Origin: Paralichthys olivaceus
Taxonomy: Eukaryota; Chordata; Actinopteri; Pleuronectiformes; Paralichthyidae
Reading direction: 5' to 3'
DNA: 64,000 nucleotides
NCBI RefSeq assembly: GCF_024713975.1
Contig: NC_091099.1
Coordinates: 9,488,501 to 9,552,500 of the forward strand
This document shows positions 1 through 37,199 of this stretch, one piece after another; positions within the stretch are counted from its first letter, which is position 1; the number at the start of each line of letters is the position of its first letter. Below the pieces are notes generated by a model. The model searched no databases. It was not told where the DNA came from and saw only the letters and a program-made list of their open reading frames with translations. The translations under genes were made by a program, and so were the position numbers.

Positions 1-2820
1 TCTTCAAGCAGATTTTATTAACCAACAGTTAGAGGTCAGATCAGTCACATTTTACTGAGTCATACTGCAGCATGACTCTCATTTTGGTGCCAAGGAGGCT
101 ATGTTTTCATCTGCGTGAAATTGATTGATTGATTGACAATTTCTATGAAATTTGTGGAGGGGTGGGGCATGAAGGAAGAACCCATTAAAGTGTGGTGTTT
201 TGGTTTTGGCTGATTCAGTTCAGGGAGCAGATCGAGCAGGTTGTTTCCTTTTCTCTAAAATTGCGAGAATTTGCAGCATGTACGTTGATTTCTAGTTAAT
301 ATTATAATGAAAAGGCATCTTTTTGTTGAAGATGTTGTTATTATAACCATGTAAAATACAATTAGTGACATTCTTGCGGAGCCCTGATTAAATTCTGCAC
401 CCTAGGCAACAACCACTGAGGCTTGTGCCCCCCTGTCATTCATCCACAACCAGTCTCCCCCTTCCACTCTCTGATTCTGTCTGGCAAAAGCCCTCAAAAC
501 CTAAATGCTCATAATCATAACTTAGGCTATTTAGCTGCTAATGATGGCTACTTCTATGTATTCAGATACAATCTACAGCACTGTTGACTGATTTGTCTGA
601 TGCAGGATACTTTGAGGTTTAGGTCTTAAATCAAAAGGAATGGAGAAGCAGGAATGGTAGTGGCCCCCTCCAGAGTTGTAGCACCATGTTGTTCCCTGCG
701 GAGATGTTTCCAGAGCTTATAGGGTTTCAGGTGATTAGATTAGAAGGGAGCTTGTGCAGTGAGGCTCTCTCTTAACTTTACCTTTCCTCCATGCACCAAC
801 ATCATAGTTTCATCGTTTTTGACAAGAGTATATTTGTATATAAATATGAGTTTGTGTATGTGCTTTCTTCTGTTTAGATCACTGGGTCAAGTATTAAATG
901 GTATTACTCACAGTGAACATGCTTCTTTTTCTCTCATGGCTGTGTTCTACCGCACAATGATTTGAACACAAACACAGCAAAGACACAAGCATGCACATAC
1001 TGCAGACTACAGTCATTATGCAATCGTCAATGGATGTGTGGTTGAGTGTAATAGTCCCACAGCAGGAAAAAGTACAAATAAAGAAGCCAGAGTGCAGAGA
1101 AAGAAAAGAAACAGCTGATAAAATTGCTTTAGTGTTTTTGGAGCATCTCCCTCTTTATGTCCTTTTTTTTCAACTATGTCTCACGCTCTTTCTCTCTCTC
1201 TCCCACACACATGCACACACACACTCACTCTCATTCTCTCTGTCAAACTAAATGCCTAAACGTCCTCACTTGGTGGTAGGCTCAAAATGGTCCTTACATA
1301 GATATCTGTACAAGTACACACAGACACATAGGCCTACATAGCAGCTGCTGAATGTAGGTCAGTACTGTAGAGAGATGATAGAGGGAATAGTAAATCAAAA
1401 CTATCTATCAGCCGATGCCACAGCAATGCTTCCCTGAGGCTAAACAGCAGAGCTGGGCGGCACACGAGTGAAACGATTGCCAAACACACACACAGACGTG
1501 ATTTGACGTTTTGCATTATTAATCAGGACCAAAGAAAAACAGCTATTATCTGAATTCCAGTCGTGGTCCACTCCTCAGGGAATGTGTTTCAGGTGTCAGC
1601 ATTACTTTGCATAAAATCACATGGGAATCGTGGTGTGTCCTGGTGATTAAACTCACATTTGTGCTAGTATTTATATGTATTCATGTCCCCATTGTATCTC
1701 CGTCTCACTCTCATAGACACACAATATGCCAGCTTATCAAAATGCAGATAGCACCTTCCTTTTCTTTTCTCCTGTCCAGCCGACTGAGGCACGGCTCAGA
1801 GAATAAATAAATAAGTGAACCCGGTACTGAGCTGTTGTATCAAAATCAATTGTGACGTCCATTTCTCCTCCAACTGGTGGCTTCTGCAGCACTGCACCAC
1901 AGATTTATTTCTCCTCTTGTTTGTGCAATTGACCATTTGTCGAGCTGAATCAGTGGCAAAATCCAAGGTTACCACTGAGGACAGAAACACAGCCGCAGGC
2001 CCTAAGACTAACGACTTCAGTCAAGAGGCAGATTGAAAATGAGACGTGCAGGATGCACAAAGAGCTCAGGACCTTCTGGGCGGTCGAAGGACAGGCACAC
2101 TCTCACATATGCCATGTTGAGAAAAATGTGTGTTTTGAGTATTAAACTCTAAGTGCTTAAAGTGGCTCTTATTGGTACTCTTAATATATCACATGTCAAT
2201 GTAAAAATCGATTTGATTGCACATAATGATGCAAATCCTGGATTTATTTACCAAGCTCCCCTGGGCTTTACACAGCTTTCTCTCTGGGCTGCGCTCACTG
2301 CATCATTATCTGCCACAGCAGGAAGCTACTGCGATCAAACCCAACCTGCACTACCTTCACAGCACCAGGAAGCAACTACTGGTGAGCACTTAACGTATAA
2401 ATAGTCAAATAATATCCTGTGGAATTTATAGAGAGCAGAAACAGACTAAAAAGGAGAGTGAATATCAGGCTCATCTGGTGAATAGACTCTAAATGAGGGA
2501 AAATGTCTATTAACAAGCAACTGCTTGCAATCAAGTTTGCTATAATATTATAGTCCTGTGACCCAGAGTGAATGTGTGTTGAACATCAAATCTAAAACTG
2601 ACCTTGAGCAGAAAGAGGTGAAAAACTAAAACATGTATTGCACAGAATAAATCAATATTTTTAGAAGAACTGTATTAAAGATGTTGGTAATTCAGTGTAA
2701 ATAAGGCAAGAAAATATTCACTAACTACACATATTGTACATTATTATTAATATATAAGTGATAATTATATATAATTTGCTGTATGAGGTCTCGTGTAGTC
2801 CTTAATCCCACACGGGACTA
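1..2820. other. Gene-free flank upstream of arsa
   Basis: No exon or conserved protein segment was recognised here on either strand. The open frames are short, end at random and match nothing I know. The stretch holds one degenerate interspersed repeat near its left end and a short CT/CA-rich run around 1190-1240. The next recognisable element is the arsa promoter. Confidence 0.5.
85..345 (+). repeat. Teleost dispersed repeat, copy 1 (degenerate)
   Basis: This copy runs from 'gccaaggaggctatgtttt' through 'tttgtggaggggtggggc' and 'gaagaacccattaaa' to a 'tgcagcatgtacgttgattt' segment. The same ordered words recur near 6.4, 7.9, 12.2, 13.7, 20.5 and, reversed, 35 kb. It has no coding capacity and looks like an old non-autonomous element. 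The family name is not assigned. Confidence 0.6.
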
Positions 2821-2837
2821 CATTTCCTAGTCGAGTG

Positions 2838-2869
2838 TGACGTCATCTCTCCGCGACAGGACACGTGAC
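2838..2869 (+). promoter_or_regulatory. arsa proximal promoter: CRE and CLEAR-like E-box
   Basis: A perfect palindromic CRE, TGACGTCA, lies at 2838-2845. An E-box, GACACGTGAC, lies at 2860-2869 and differs by one base from the CLEAR consensus GTCACGTGAC, which TFEB/TFE3 bind at lysosomal genes. The E-box is about 72 bp upstream of the arsa ATG, a usual distance. The motifs are seen; their use is inferred from family knowledge. Confidence 0.6.
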
Positions 2870-2940
2870 GTGTTGTTGTGGTTCCTGTTCATGGAGCAGG
2901 CTGCAGGTGTTCTGCACTCAGCAGGAGAAGCTTCCTCAGG

Positions 2941-5900
2941 ATGGAACTCACCTCTCTCCTCCTCGTCCTCTCCTCTCTCTGCGGCTGCTGCTCCGGAGCT
3001 GCTCCTCCGAACTTCGTCCTGGTTTTCGCCGATGATTTAGGTTTCGGGGATCTGGGCTGTTACGGACATCCCACCTCACTCACCCCGCACCTGGACCGTC
3101 TGGCCGCGGGAGGACTCCGCTTCACCGACTTCTACTGCACCAGCCCGGTCTGCAGCCCGTCCAGGTGCCGGCTCTCTGACTCACCCTGGGGCTAAATGAA
3201 ATGACGAAATATCCTGGACCGTCAGTGTTTAAAGTGACTGTCACGTTTCAAGTAGAGGTCTTTGAAATAATTGAATTTACAAAAAACATGTTTACGTCTG
3301 ACAAAAACACGCAATGGTCATGAAGTTATCGTACAGTCAGCAGTGCTGGATGGAGCGACCACCTGTTATTGACACTAAATCTTAAACCCTGCATCATTAA
3401 CAAAGCAGGAATGAAAAGGGGATTCAATGTGTCATTTCCAGGCCTGTTGGTAAAATGATATTTAAATTTTACAACCATTTTCTGTCCTGAATCAACAGAA
3501 AAACATTCCTTGAGAAAATTGCTCAGAAAGAGTGAAAACCCTGCTGATTTAATTTACTGTCCGTCATTTAGAGGAAGAATCAGGCTTTAAAACTGCTGGA
3601 GAAACACATCACCCTAAAATCCCTTAAGTATATGAACTCATGTGACAGATACATTTAATTTAAAGCAAGTGGTTAAACCTCTTAATCATTCATTTAAGCT
3701 AAGAGACGACTGATAAATACAATATAGCTTTATTTGTTTTACTTTACAGTTATAGTAGTTAGATGTAAAAAAAAAAATACGCAAAACATCTCTAATGCTT
3801 TATATTCTTCTTTCCAGCACAACATCTGCATATTTCTTGAATTTGCTATAGAAATATATGTAGGCCAGCATGTGTTATGCAACAGGAACCAAAGATAAAG
3901 TGGTTAATAATCTCTGTGTGTTCCAGTGTGGCCAGGAAACAAAGAAACATCTATTATAGGTGTAATTATAGAAAATATTAATAATACTGGCATTACAATT
4001 TGATACCAACACAGCAGAAATAATAAGTGTCAGACAGTGTGACTTGTATTTATACATTTTAACTTCACATGGCACAGTACATGAAGGAGGAGCTTCAAAC
4101 AGATCTGTAATAAAGTTAAGTGTTTGGTTTAACTGTTCATTTAAGTCTCAGTCTCTGAGACTGACTTATCCTCAGAGGCTGTTTTTGTGTAATCGGAAAG
4201 AAAGAAGGATTTGAACAGGCAGAAAATTCTAATCAGAAGCAAATAGATACAGATCAGTGATGGGTCATGCGTTCAGAGCTCCGCGTCAAGTCAGATTCAT
4301 TTGTGCAGCAGTTTAAAAACAACAGGAGTTGCTTTACAAACACGGCAAAGAAAAAACAGAGCGATAGGAAGATGCAATAAAAAGATAAAAGAAGATAAGA
4401 AAAAAATGAGTCATTAGCAGAATCTTAAGACAGAATCAGGCTGAATTAAATGCAAGATTCAAAACATAGGTTTTAAAATTAGATGTAAAACTGTCAATAG
4501 TAGAAGAAGTCTACTGTGGGGGTGGGAGACTATTCCAAAGCTTTTGGGGAAACAACATATAGAAGCTCGGTCTCCTTCAGCTTTTTGACGAGAAGGGGTG
4601 GGGGGGATTGACTAAGAGTTGTTGTGAAAAGATGGATAAGGGTTGTTGTTGTTGTGAGGGGAGTAATATGATCTCTCGTCTTAAGTCAATATGATTCTTA
4701 TGTGGTGAAAGCTGCTTCTCACGATGCTACAGACCTGCTTATCAAAATGAATGACAGTAAGAACAGTGTGTAGGAGGCGATTACCATAATGACAAGACAC
4801 AATAACAGTTTTCCAGTGACAGCTGACTCACTGTTCAGCTCTGACTGGTCACTAATCTATGTGTGTGGCTGTGTCACACACTTAAGTTGTCATAACATTA
4901 GTGATTACAGATTTGAACACACTGTCAACCGAGACCATCAACACCGTCCCTTCAGATTCAGTCTGAAAATTCATCCTTGTGGTTATATACACTTTCCAGT
5001 CCATCCTTGTTCCGTTAATTAACAGCCTTGTTTGATGACGTCTTCTCAGAGCATCGTTGTTGACAGGACGTTACCAGACTCGCTCTGGCATCTACCCAGG
5101 AGTGTTGTACCCAGGCTCTATAGGCGGACTTCCTCTGAATGAGACCACCATCGCTGAGGTCCTGAAACCTTTGGGCTATGCCACAGCTGCCGTGGGAAAG
5201 TGGCACCTGGGATTTGGGGCCAATGGGATGTATCTTCCAACCAAGCAGGGGTTTGACCAGTACCTGGGGATCCCTTACTCCCATGACATGGTTAGTGGGA
5301 TTGAGTTTTAAAAGATGAATCTGTGATAGTATTTGTTAAAGTATCTTTTTCGTGTGTAGCATCAATTTGAATGTGTTTTTCTCTGTGCCTGCTCTTTCCC
5401 CAGGGCCCGTGTTGGAACTTGACTTGTTTCCCTCCAGATGTGAAGTGTTTCGGATTGTGTGATATCGGCGGAGTAACCGTCCCACTGATGCACAATGACG
5501 CCATCAAGCAGCAACCGGTCGACTTCCTGGACCTGGAGAAGACTTACAGTGACTTCGCAACCAACTTCATCACCACATCGGCCAAGAAAAATCAACCTTT
5601 CTTCCTCTACTATCCCTCTCATGTAAGTAGCACATGTGGAATGTATATTATCAGTCCCCCCAAAGATTGTGGAAACTCTTCACTCTCCCCTTCCTCCTCC
5701 AGCACACCCACTACCCCCAGTATGCAGGTCCAGAGGCCGCCGGAAAGTCATTAAGGGGCCCATTTGGAGATGCTCTGCTGGAGTTTGACAACACTATCGG
5801 AAACATACTGACAACCCTGGAGAAGACAGGAGTCATCAACAACACTCTGGTCTTCTTCACCTCGGACAATGGGTTGGTTTGTGTTTGTGCTCAAATGAAT

Positions 5901-7418
5901 CGAAGGCCTTTATTCGTACCTTCTTACTTCAAACTGTCATTTTCACCTGCGTCTACAACCAGCAGCTGTGGAGCGTTAGCCTCTGTTCGAAGGTCAAAGT
6001 GCCTAATCTTTAGATGCACCATCATATCATTGGATTTATGGCCTTCTTGTCCATTTATTGTCTTTATCAAACGTGTTGTTTGTGTCTCTGTGTGTAGACC
6101 TGAACTGATGCGCATGTCCCGTGGAGGTAACGCTGGCCCTCTGAAATGTGGGAAAGGCACCACATATGACGGAGGCATGAGGGAGCCAGCCATCGCGTAC
6201 TGGCCAGGGACCATCCGACCAGGTGAGGACATCATGGTCAGCTGCAGAATGTCCACACTGGTGCCTTAACTGGGATTTAAAGGAAACTCAGCCAATATCA
6301 GTTCAAAGACCACATTGATGGTTTTCCTTGTTTCAGTCACATACACTGAGTCATTTTAAAAAGTAAACCACACGCCAATAGGATTTTTATACTGATTTCA
6401 GACATCAACTGGTCTCCTTTCATCCATTCCACCAAGGAGGTCATGTTTCCCCTCACTCTGTTTGTTGCTGTTTGTTACATTTTGGTGTGGATCTGGATCC
6501 ATCACTTTTAACTCTTTTGCCGTTTTCTAATGATGAAAATATCTGTCATGTTTAAGGGACTGATATCTATGAGTGAGTGAAACTTGGTGCAGTTTGTCTG
6601 AATTTAAGGGGAGTGTTGGGCCTTGCTCCATTGTGTGCCACTCTAGTTTTAGTATGAAAATAAACCCATTTAAATGTAACTTTTTAATGATTTCTGCTGC
6701 ATCTCTTTAGGTGTGACTCATGAGCTGGCCAGCACTCTAGACATCCTCCCCACCATATCAACCCTGGCAGGAGCCAAACTCCCCCAGGTGATGCTGGATG
6801 GAGTCGATATGACAGAGATCCTTGTCCAGCAAGGAAAGGTAGCTGGTGTCATACCTCACTGCAGCAGATTGAAAACCAAGATAATGTATTACGATGAATT
6901 TCATGATGTTTTTAAAATTCTTGTTTTGCAGAGTAAAAGGGAGACGATGATCTTCTACCCCACAGACCCCAGTGAGATGTATGGTCTGTTTGCTCTCAGG
7001 TTGGGGAAGTACAAGGCCCACTACTACACACGAGGTAAAATAGGTTTCATGTGCTCCAAAGCAGAATAGCATCATCAGAACTGAGGTGGTTTTGACTGGT
7101 TGCTTACATGTTTTTGCATCAGGTGCCACTCACAGTGGCACGACCCCGGACCAAGACTGCCCAGTATTCGCTGTTCTCAAGGCCCACGACCCTCCTCTGC
7201 TTTTCAACCTGGAGTTGGACCCCTCTGAGAACTACCCGCTGCCTCTGATGGGGAAACCCGACCTCAAAGCCCTGCTGGAGAGGATGAAGAGAGTCAAGCA
7301 GCAGTTTGAAGCCTCCATGGTGTTTGGGCAGAGCCAGGTATCAAAAGGAATAGACCACAACCTGGAGCCGTGCTGCAATCCTCAGTGTACCCCCAAACCC
7401 AACTGCTGCCAGTGCTGA
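2941..7418 (+). CDS. arsa: Arylsulfatase A (cerebroside-sulfatase), 8 coding exons
   Basis: Lysosomal enzyme that removes sulfate from cerebroside 3-sulfate. Exons: 2941-3164, 5050-5290, 5404-5622, 5703-5872, 6098-6222, 6711-6838, 6932-7034, 7123-7418; together they encode 501 aa (human 507). The ATG at 2941 opens a signal peptide ([20 protein letters not shown]). Metal-binding Asp31-Asp32 precede the sulfatase signature. Cys71 in [12 protein letters not shown] is the residue converted to formylglycine; intron 1 splits the Arg codon of that motif. Lys125 and His127 (GKWHLG), His229 (HTHYPQ) and Asp283-Asn284 (SDNG) match human active-site residues 123, 125, 229 and 281-282. An N-glycosylation site, Asn160-Leu-Thr, is conserved. 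The Cys-rich C-terminus is kept. No lesion was seen. The gene converges on mapk8ip2. The call is firm. Confidence 0.96.
4110..4882 (+). repeat. Duplicated segment, copy A, interrupted by an insertion (arsa intron 1)
   Basis: This segment resembles 8389-8682. Shared words in the same order include 'gtttggtttaactgtt', 'ggctgtttttgtg', 'atacagatcagtgatggg', 'cagagctc', 'gacagctgactca' and 'gtgtgtcacac'. About 490 bp (roughly 4284-4775) is present only in this copy. The pair could be two copies of a dispersed repeat or a local duplication. The boundaries are approximate. Confidence 0.65.
4284..4775. mobile_element. Probable transposable-element insertion in duplicated segment
   Basis: This block interrupts copy A of the duplicated segment and is absent from copy B near 8.6 kb. 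It has the pattern 'gactattccaaagctttt' followed by 'agaagctcggtctcc', a word pair I associate with a common teleost retroelement remnant. It encodes no intact protein. The class is not certain. Confidence 0.45.
6420..6660 (+). repeat. Teleost dispersed repeat, copy 2 (arsa intron 5)
   Basis: This degenerate copy starts at 'ccaccaaggaggtcatgttt'. It continues through 'ggatctggatccatcac' and 'aagggactgatatctatgag' to 'gccactctagtttt'. It lies in the intron between arsa exons 5 and 6, with no effect on the reading frame. Confidence 0.65.
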
Positions 7419-7825
7419 TGGGACAGATGTGTGGGGGAGGCTGAAGGTACTGCACGGATTTTACTTTAGTGCTCAAAGCACAAGATGAGATGGTGATTTA
7501 GAAATGATATTCAGCTTCCTGTTTGTGGAATGTTGAGGATTCAATACAGCTCAGACTGAAAAGTAATTTTGCAAATAATCTGTTTTCCTCAGTGAGGAAA
7601 AAATGTTTTTAATGTTAATATTGATTATATTTCTAACTAGAAGAGCACCCAGAGGAAGTAACACTCTATCTCACCATGTTAAAAACAGCGGAACATTCAT
7701 GGATACACACATCTATCTGGATCTTTTGCCATGGGTCATTCCCCGACCCGACACAAATGGAAATTGTTTCAGTCATTTTTGCGAAATTCTGCAAACTAAA
7801 AAAACTGAGAAACAAAGGCAGATGA

Positions 7826-8090
7826 AAACATAACCTCCTCAGTGGAGGAAATTATGCAATTATGCACTATATAATTCCCTCTGCCAAGGAAGTTATGTTT
7901 TCGTTTGTCTGTTAGTAGGATTATGCAAAAATGACTACTTTTACCAAAACCTGGTGGAAGGATGTGTAATGAGTTTGGAAAGAACCCATAAAATGTTTAG
8001 GGGGGCTCATCCAGAAATGTTTTTTCTCTTTCTATAAGATGGTGAAATAGTTTTAATTGATCCATTGTGAAATTAAGCATTCTTTCTCAT
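7826..8090 (+). repeat. Teleost dispersed repeat, copy 3
   Basis: The copy contains 'ctctgccaaggaagttatgt', 'gtctgttagtaggattatgc', 'aaacctggtggaaggatg' and 'agaacccataaaatg', in the family order. It is truncated on the right. It lies in the probable arsa 3' UTR or just beyond it. Confidence 0.65.
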
Positions 8091-8177
8091 CATATGATTT
8101 TCAGTATTAATGAGGATTTATTTGTGAAAATGTTTTGCAGCACATTTCAATCACACAAACAAAGAGTGGATGTGAAC

Positions 8178-8183
8178 AATAAA
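8178..8183 (+). promoter_or_regulatory. Candidate arsa poly(A) signal
   Basis: AATAAA lies about 760 bp past the arsa stop, followed by a T-rich stretch. It is the best-placed canonical hexamer that I noted for arsa. A shorter 3' UTR cannot be excluded. Confidence 0.4.
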
Positions 8184-8217
8184 GACGTGCAAAAAGTTTT
8201 GGACATCAAGCATATAT

Positions 8218-8223
8218 TTTATT
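8218..8223 (-). promoter_or_regulatory. Candidate mapk8ip2 poly(A) signal
   Basis: TTTATT on the plus strand reads AATAAA on the minus strand. Use would give mapk8ip2 a 3' UTR of about 2.5 kb ending next to the candidate arsa signal. This is inferred from position only. Confidence 0.25.
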
Positions 8224-8388
8224 CATAAGACCAGATCCATGACAAGGCAGAATGATTTTTTTTTTGTCATTTTTTTCCTTTGTTTTCAATTTTACAAGTC
8301 CTTGTTTTTAAAGATACAAGATAGGATATGTTGGTTCTGTCACATACGGTTTTGCTCTAGGTATACAGTGAAGAATCTTGTTAATGTA

Positions 8389-8682
8389 GTAAAGTCAAAA
8401 GTTTGGTTTAACTGTTAATGTATGTCTCAGCGGCTAATATGGGAGGAGATCATCCTCAGTGGCTGTTTTTGTGCAGTTGAAAGTGAGGAAGGATTTGTAA
8501 CAAGGTAGAAAATCATAGTCAGAAGCAGATAAATACAGATCAGTGATGGGGAACGCTGTCAGAGCTCAAAGGTGATTACTACAATCGCCAGTATAGTTTT
8601 CCACCGACAGCTGACTCAGTCTTATCTTTACTATTCAGCTCTAACAGCTGATCGGTCAGTAATCTGGTGGGTGTGTCACACT
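8389..8682 (+). repeat. Duplicated segment, copy B
   Basis: Uninterrupted counterpart of 4110-4882, with the same ordered words but without the insertion that splits copy A. It sits downstream of arsa, so the two copies flank arsa exons 2-8. Boundaries are approximate. Confidence 0.6.
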
Positions 8683-10495
8683 CTTCATGAATATGCCCTA
8701 CATGTGCTGCTGAAGCCTGTTCATAGAGACTTTATGGAATAAATCCCACCTGTGTGACAGAGACTGGGATAAACACCTTGTGTGGAAACATAAGACACTG
8801 AAATAAAATTATTGCAGATCACAGATATTTAACGTTTTTCAAATCTTTCAGGGCCTTTTGTCTGGTTGTGATCTTTTTGTTTTTTTATATTTCTTTTTAG
8901 TTAATGTACATATTCATTTCAGTAACATACTCAACATAAAGGACACAGCACTATCTTAGATTCGCTATTGTATATACATGGTCTAACTGACAGCGATACA
9001 TATGCAGATAACACCCTGCCTTCCTCCTGTCATATTAACATTCAGTGAAATCCTGCAAATAATATGAGGTGCTTGTTTGTTCTGGTGGACTGTGACTGAA
9101 AGCAGCAGAACAAGAAGCCAAACAGAACGAGCGTTTGATGAGGATGGTCGGGAGAGGTAAAACCTCAAAGCCTAAAATTTCATGTAGCAGTCGGCTGTGG
9201 TGACTGCATCATGTTCGACCCTCTCCTCTTTGTAAGGTGCTATAAAATAAGTCGGTTATTGTGTAACGTGTGAACGATGCTGTAATCCTTCATCGGACTA
9301 AAAGCAATAAATAAATAAATATGGGACCATGTTGCTATCCCTCCTGTCTTTCATAGTTAAAAACAGATCAAAGTCTAACCATTTACATAACTATAAAACT
9401 TCATATTTAACTCGTCATTAAAGGTTTAATTCAACTTTGATACCAAGTCAGAGAATTAAGCAAGTCGCTCTCACTGCACAGTAGCCACCACTCGGCCAAA
9501 CAACTTAACTGCCACACGGTCCAGTCGTCCCTTCCAGTTTAACCGCCCAGTCAAAAGCAAAAAACGAAGACAAGAGCGTCACTGAAATCCAACAGTTCAA
9601 CAGTCAGAGGTGTGAGGATATGGCTTTTCAGAGGGCCTTTGACCTTTCTGCTTTCTTTGACCTGTAAGTCACATCAATCATTGCAAAGCACACAGTGACG
9701 ATCCACGGTTTTACACGGTTAAATGATTTCCTGTGACGGCTCCCCACGGTGAAGCTCGACAAACATATTTTCAGGACGGGACAAAAGTAAAAAAAACGGT
9801 TCTGTCAAATCCCTACAGATGTGTGGACAGTTACCACGCTCAGTCTGAATAAAACATCTGCAGGGCTAATGACATTCAAAGTTCAGTTCCAATCATTAAA
9901 ACTTTTCAAAAAGAATCAGTCGTACATAATCTCTACTTACTTCTGTCAGTCATGAATACCTTAAAGAGAACTAAGAAGAAAGTCCCCTCCATTAGCTTCA
10001 AATGTGAGTGTCTCTTAATTAGTGTGGATGAGGCGCCTGTATGTCTACTCTCTATACATGTATTTACAACACACACTACGTCTTGTATGCAACACATGGG
10101 TAAGCTCGGACCAAGGACGGTTCACTGTACTCTCTCTACTTTGCTCCAATGTCACTATCAGTAGAAATCTAATCAGCAGTTTGCCAATATTGAACAAATA
10201 CATATTTACAGTTAATCAAACTCCCGGCCTCCTGATTCCACACCGCTCCCGTACTGATTGTTGAGCTGCTTGCCATTCACTTGGATATGTGTATTTCTTG
10301 TGTGTGTCTGTGTGCATTAACCCTACTAGCCATGCATTGAAAAGTGAAACAGCAGTAGTAGGTAACATCATTTTTTTTTTTTTTTCATTTCAAAAGAAGA
10401 ACCTTTAAATAAACAGGTGCTCAGCGTCTTAGTTTTATATCATAGAAAAGGATAAAAGAAACAGGCAATCAACCCATCGAGGTGATGGGGATGAA

Positions 10496-10534
10496 CAGAG
10501 AGAAAGAGAGAGAGAGAAAGAGAGAAAGAGAGAG
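10496..10534 (+). repeat. (AG)n-rich microsatellite
   Basis: Imperfect AG/AAAG tract, probably in the mapk8ip2 3' UTR (read as CT on the mRNA). Confidence 0.8.
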
Positions 10535-10708
10535 ATGGATGAAGTAAGTCGCATACTGTAGAAATGAAGTTCCCAGTTTTTAGAGGGACACAGAAGAGTA
10601 TTTTTTACTATGGAGAGAAGACCCCCCACTCACAGTGCCCTCTGGTGGCAAACTTGATGAACATACACAAGCTGTAGAGGAGGAAGGTGGTCGTCGCTGC
10701 AACACTTC

Positions 10709-36669
<25,961 letters not shown>

Positions 36670-37066
36670 CTTCTTCCACAAACGAGTCGGGGCTAATGCA
36701 GAAAATCACAGTGGAAGCTCAGTCCATTCACGGTCACGGGGCAGCGGACGGACGCGGCCGTGGACGGAGGTGTTTCTCTCCCTCTCTCTGTCTGTCCCAC
36801 GGATAACCTCCTCCCCCCCCTTCTCCGCTTCCTGGCCGCGAGCCTTGGATCAGACGCGCCCGCACAGCAGCACCATGAACTCTGCAGCAGTCCACCATCC
36901 ACACGGGCGGGATGGAGAGAGAGAAGCGGGCGTCGAGACTCTTCAGAGACAGATCGCAGCACCGCAGAAATATAACATACAATCCTGCGTTTGCCCCCCG
37001 TTGCGCCCACACGGAGCGTGAGCGCGCAGTGTGCGTCCGCAGTCCGCGTTAGAGCTCGCCAAATGT

Positions 37067-37117
37067 CTGCTGCTGCTGCTGCTGCTGCTGTGATGCTGAT
37101 GCTGCTGCTGCTGCTGC
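37067..37117 (+). repeat. Interrupted (CTG)n trinucleotide repeat
   Basis: About fifteen CTG/CTG-like triplets with one interruption (GTGATGCTGATG). It lies about 400 bp upstream of the mapk8ip2 ATG, in promoter or 5' UTR, where it reads as CAG on the mRNA strand. Confidence 0.85.
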
Positions 37118-37199
37118 CTGTGACACACAACGGGTTGGGGGCCAGCAGTGCGGAGACAGAGGAGGAGGAGCAGGAGGAAGAGGAGGAGGAGGGTGGTGT

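Larger units (their letters stand above)
7419..10708. other. Tail-to-tail interval between arsa and mapk8ip2
   Basis: No coding exon was recognised here. The left part holds the arsa 3' UTR, a dispersed repeat and copy B of a duplicated segment. The right part, about 9-10.7 kb, may be 3' UTR of mapk8ip2, since that gene ends at 10709 on the minus strand and has no nearer convincing poly(A) signal that I noted. Candidate signals for the two genes lie only about 40 bp apart near 8.2 kb. Confidence 0.5.
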
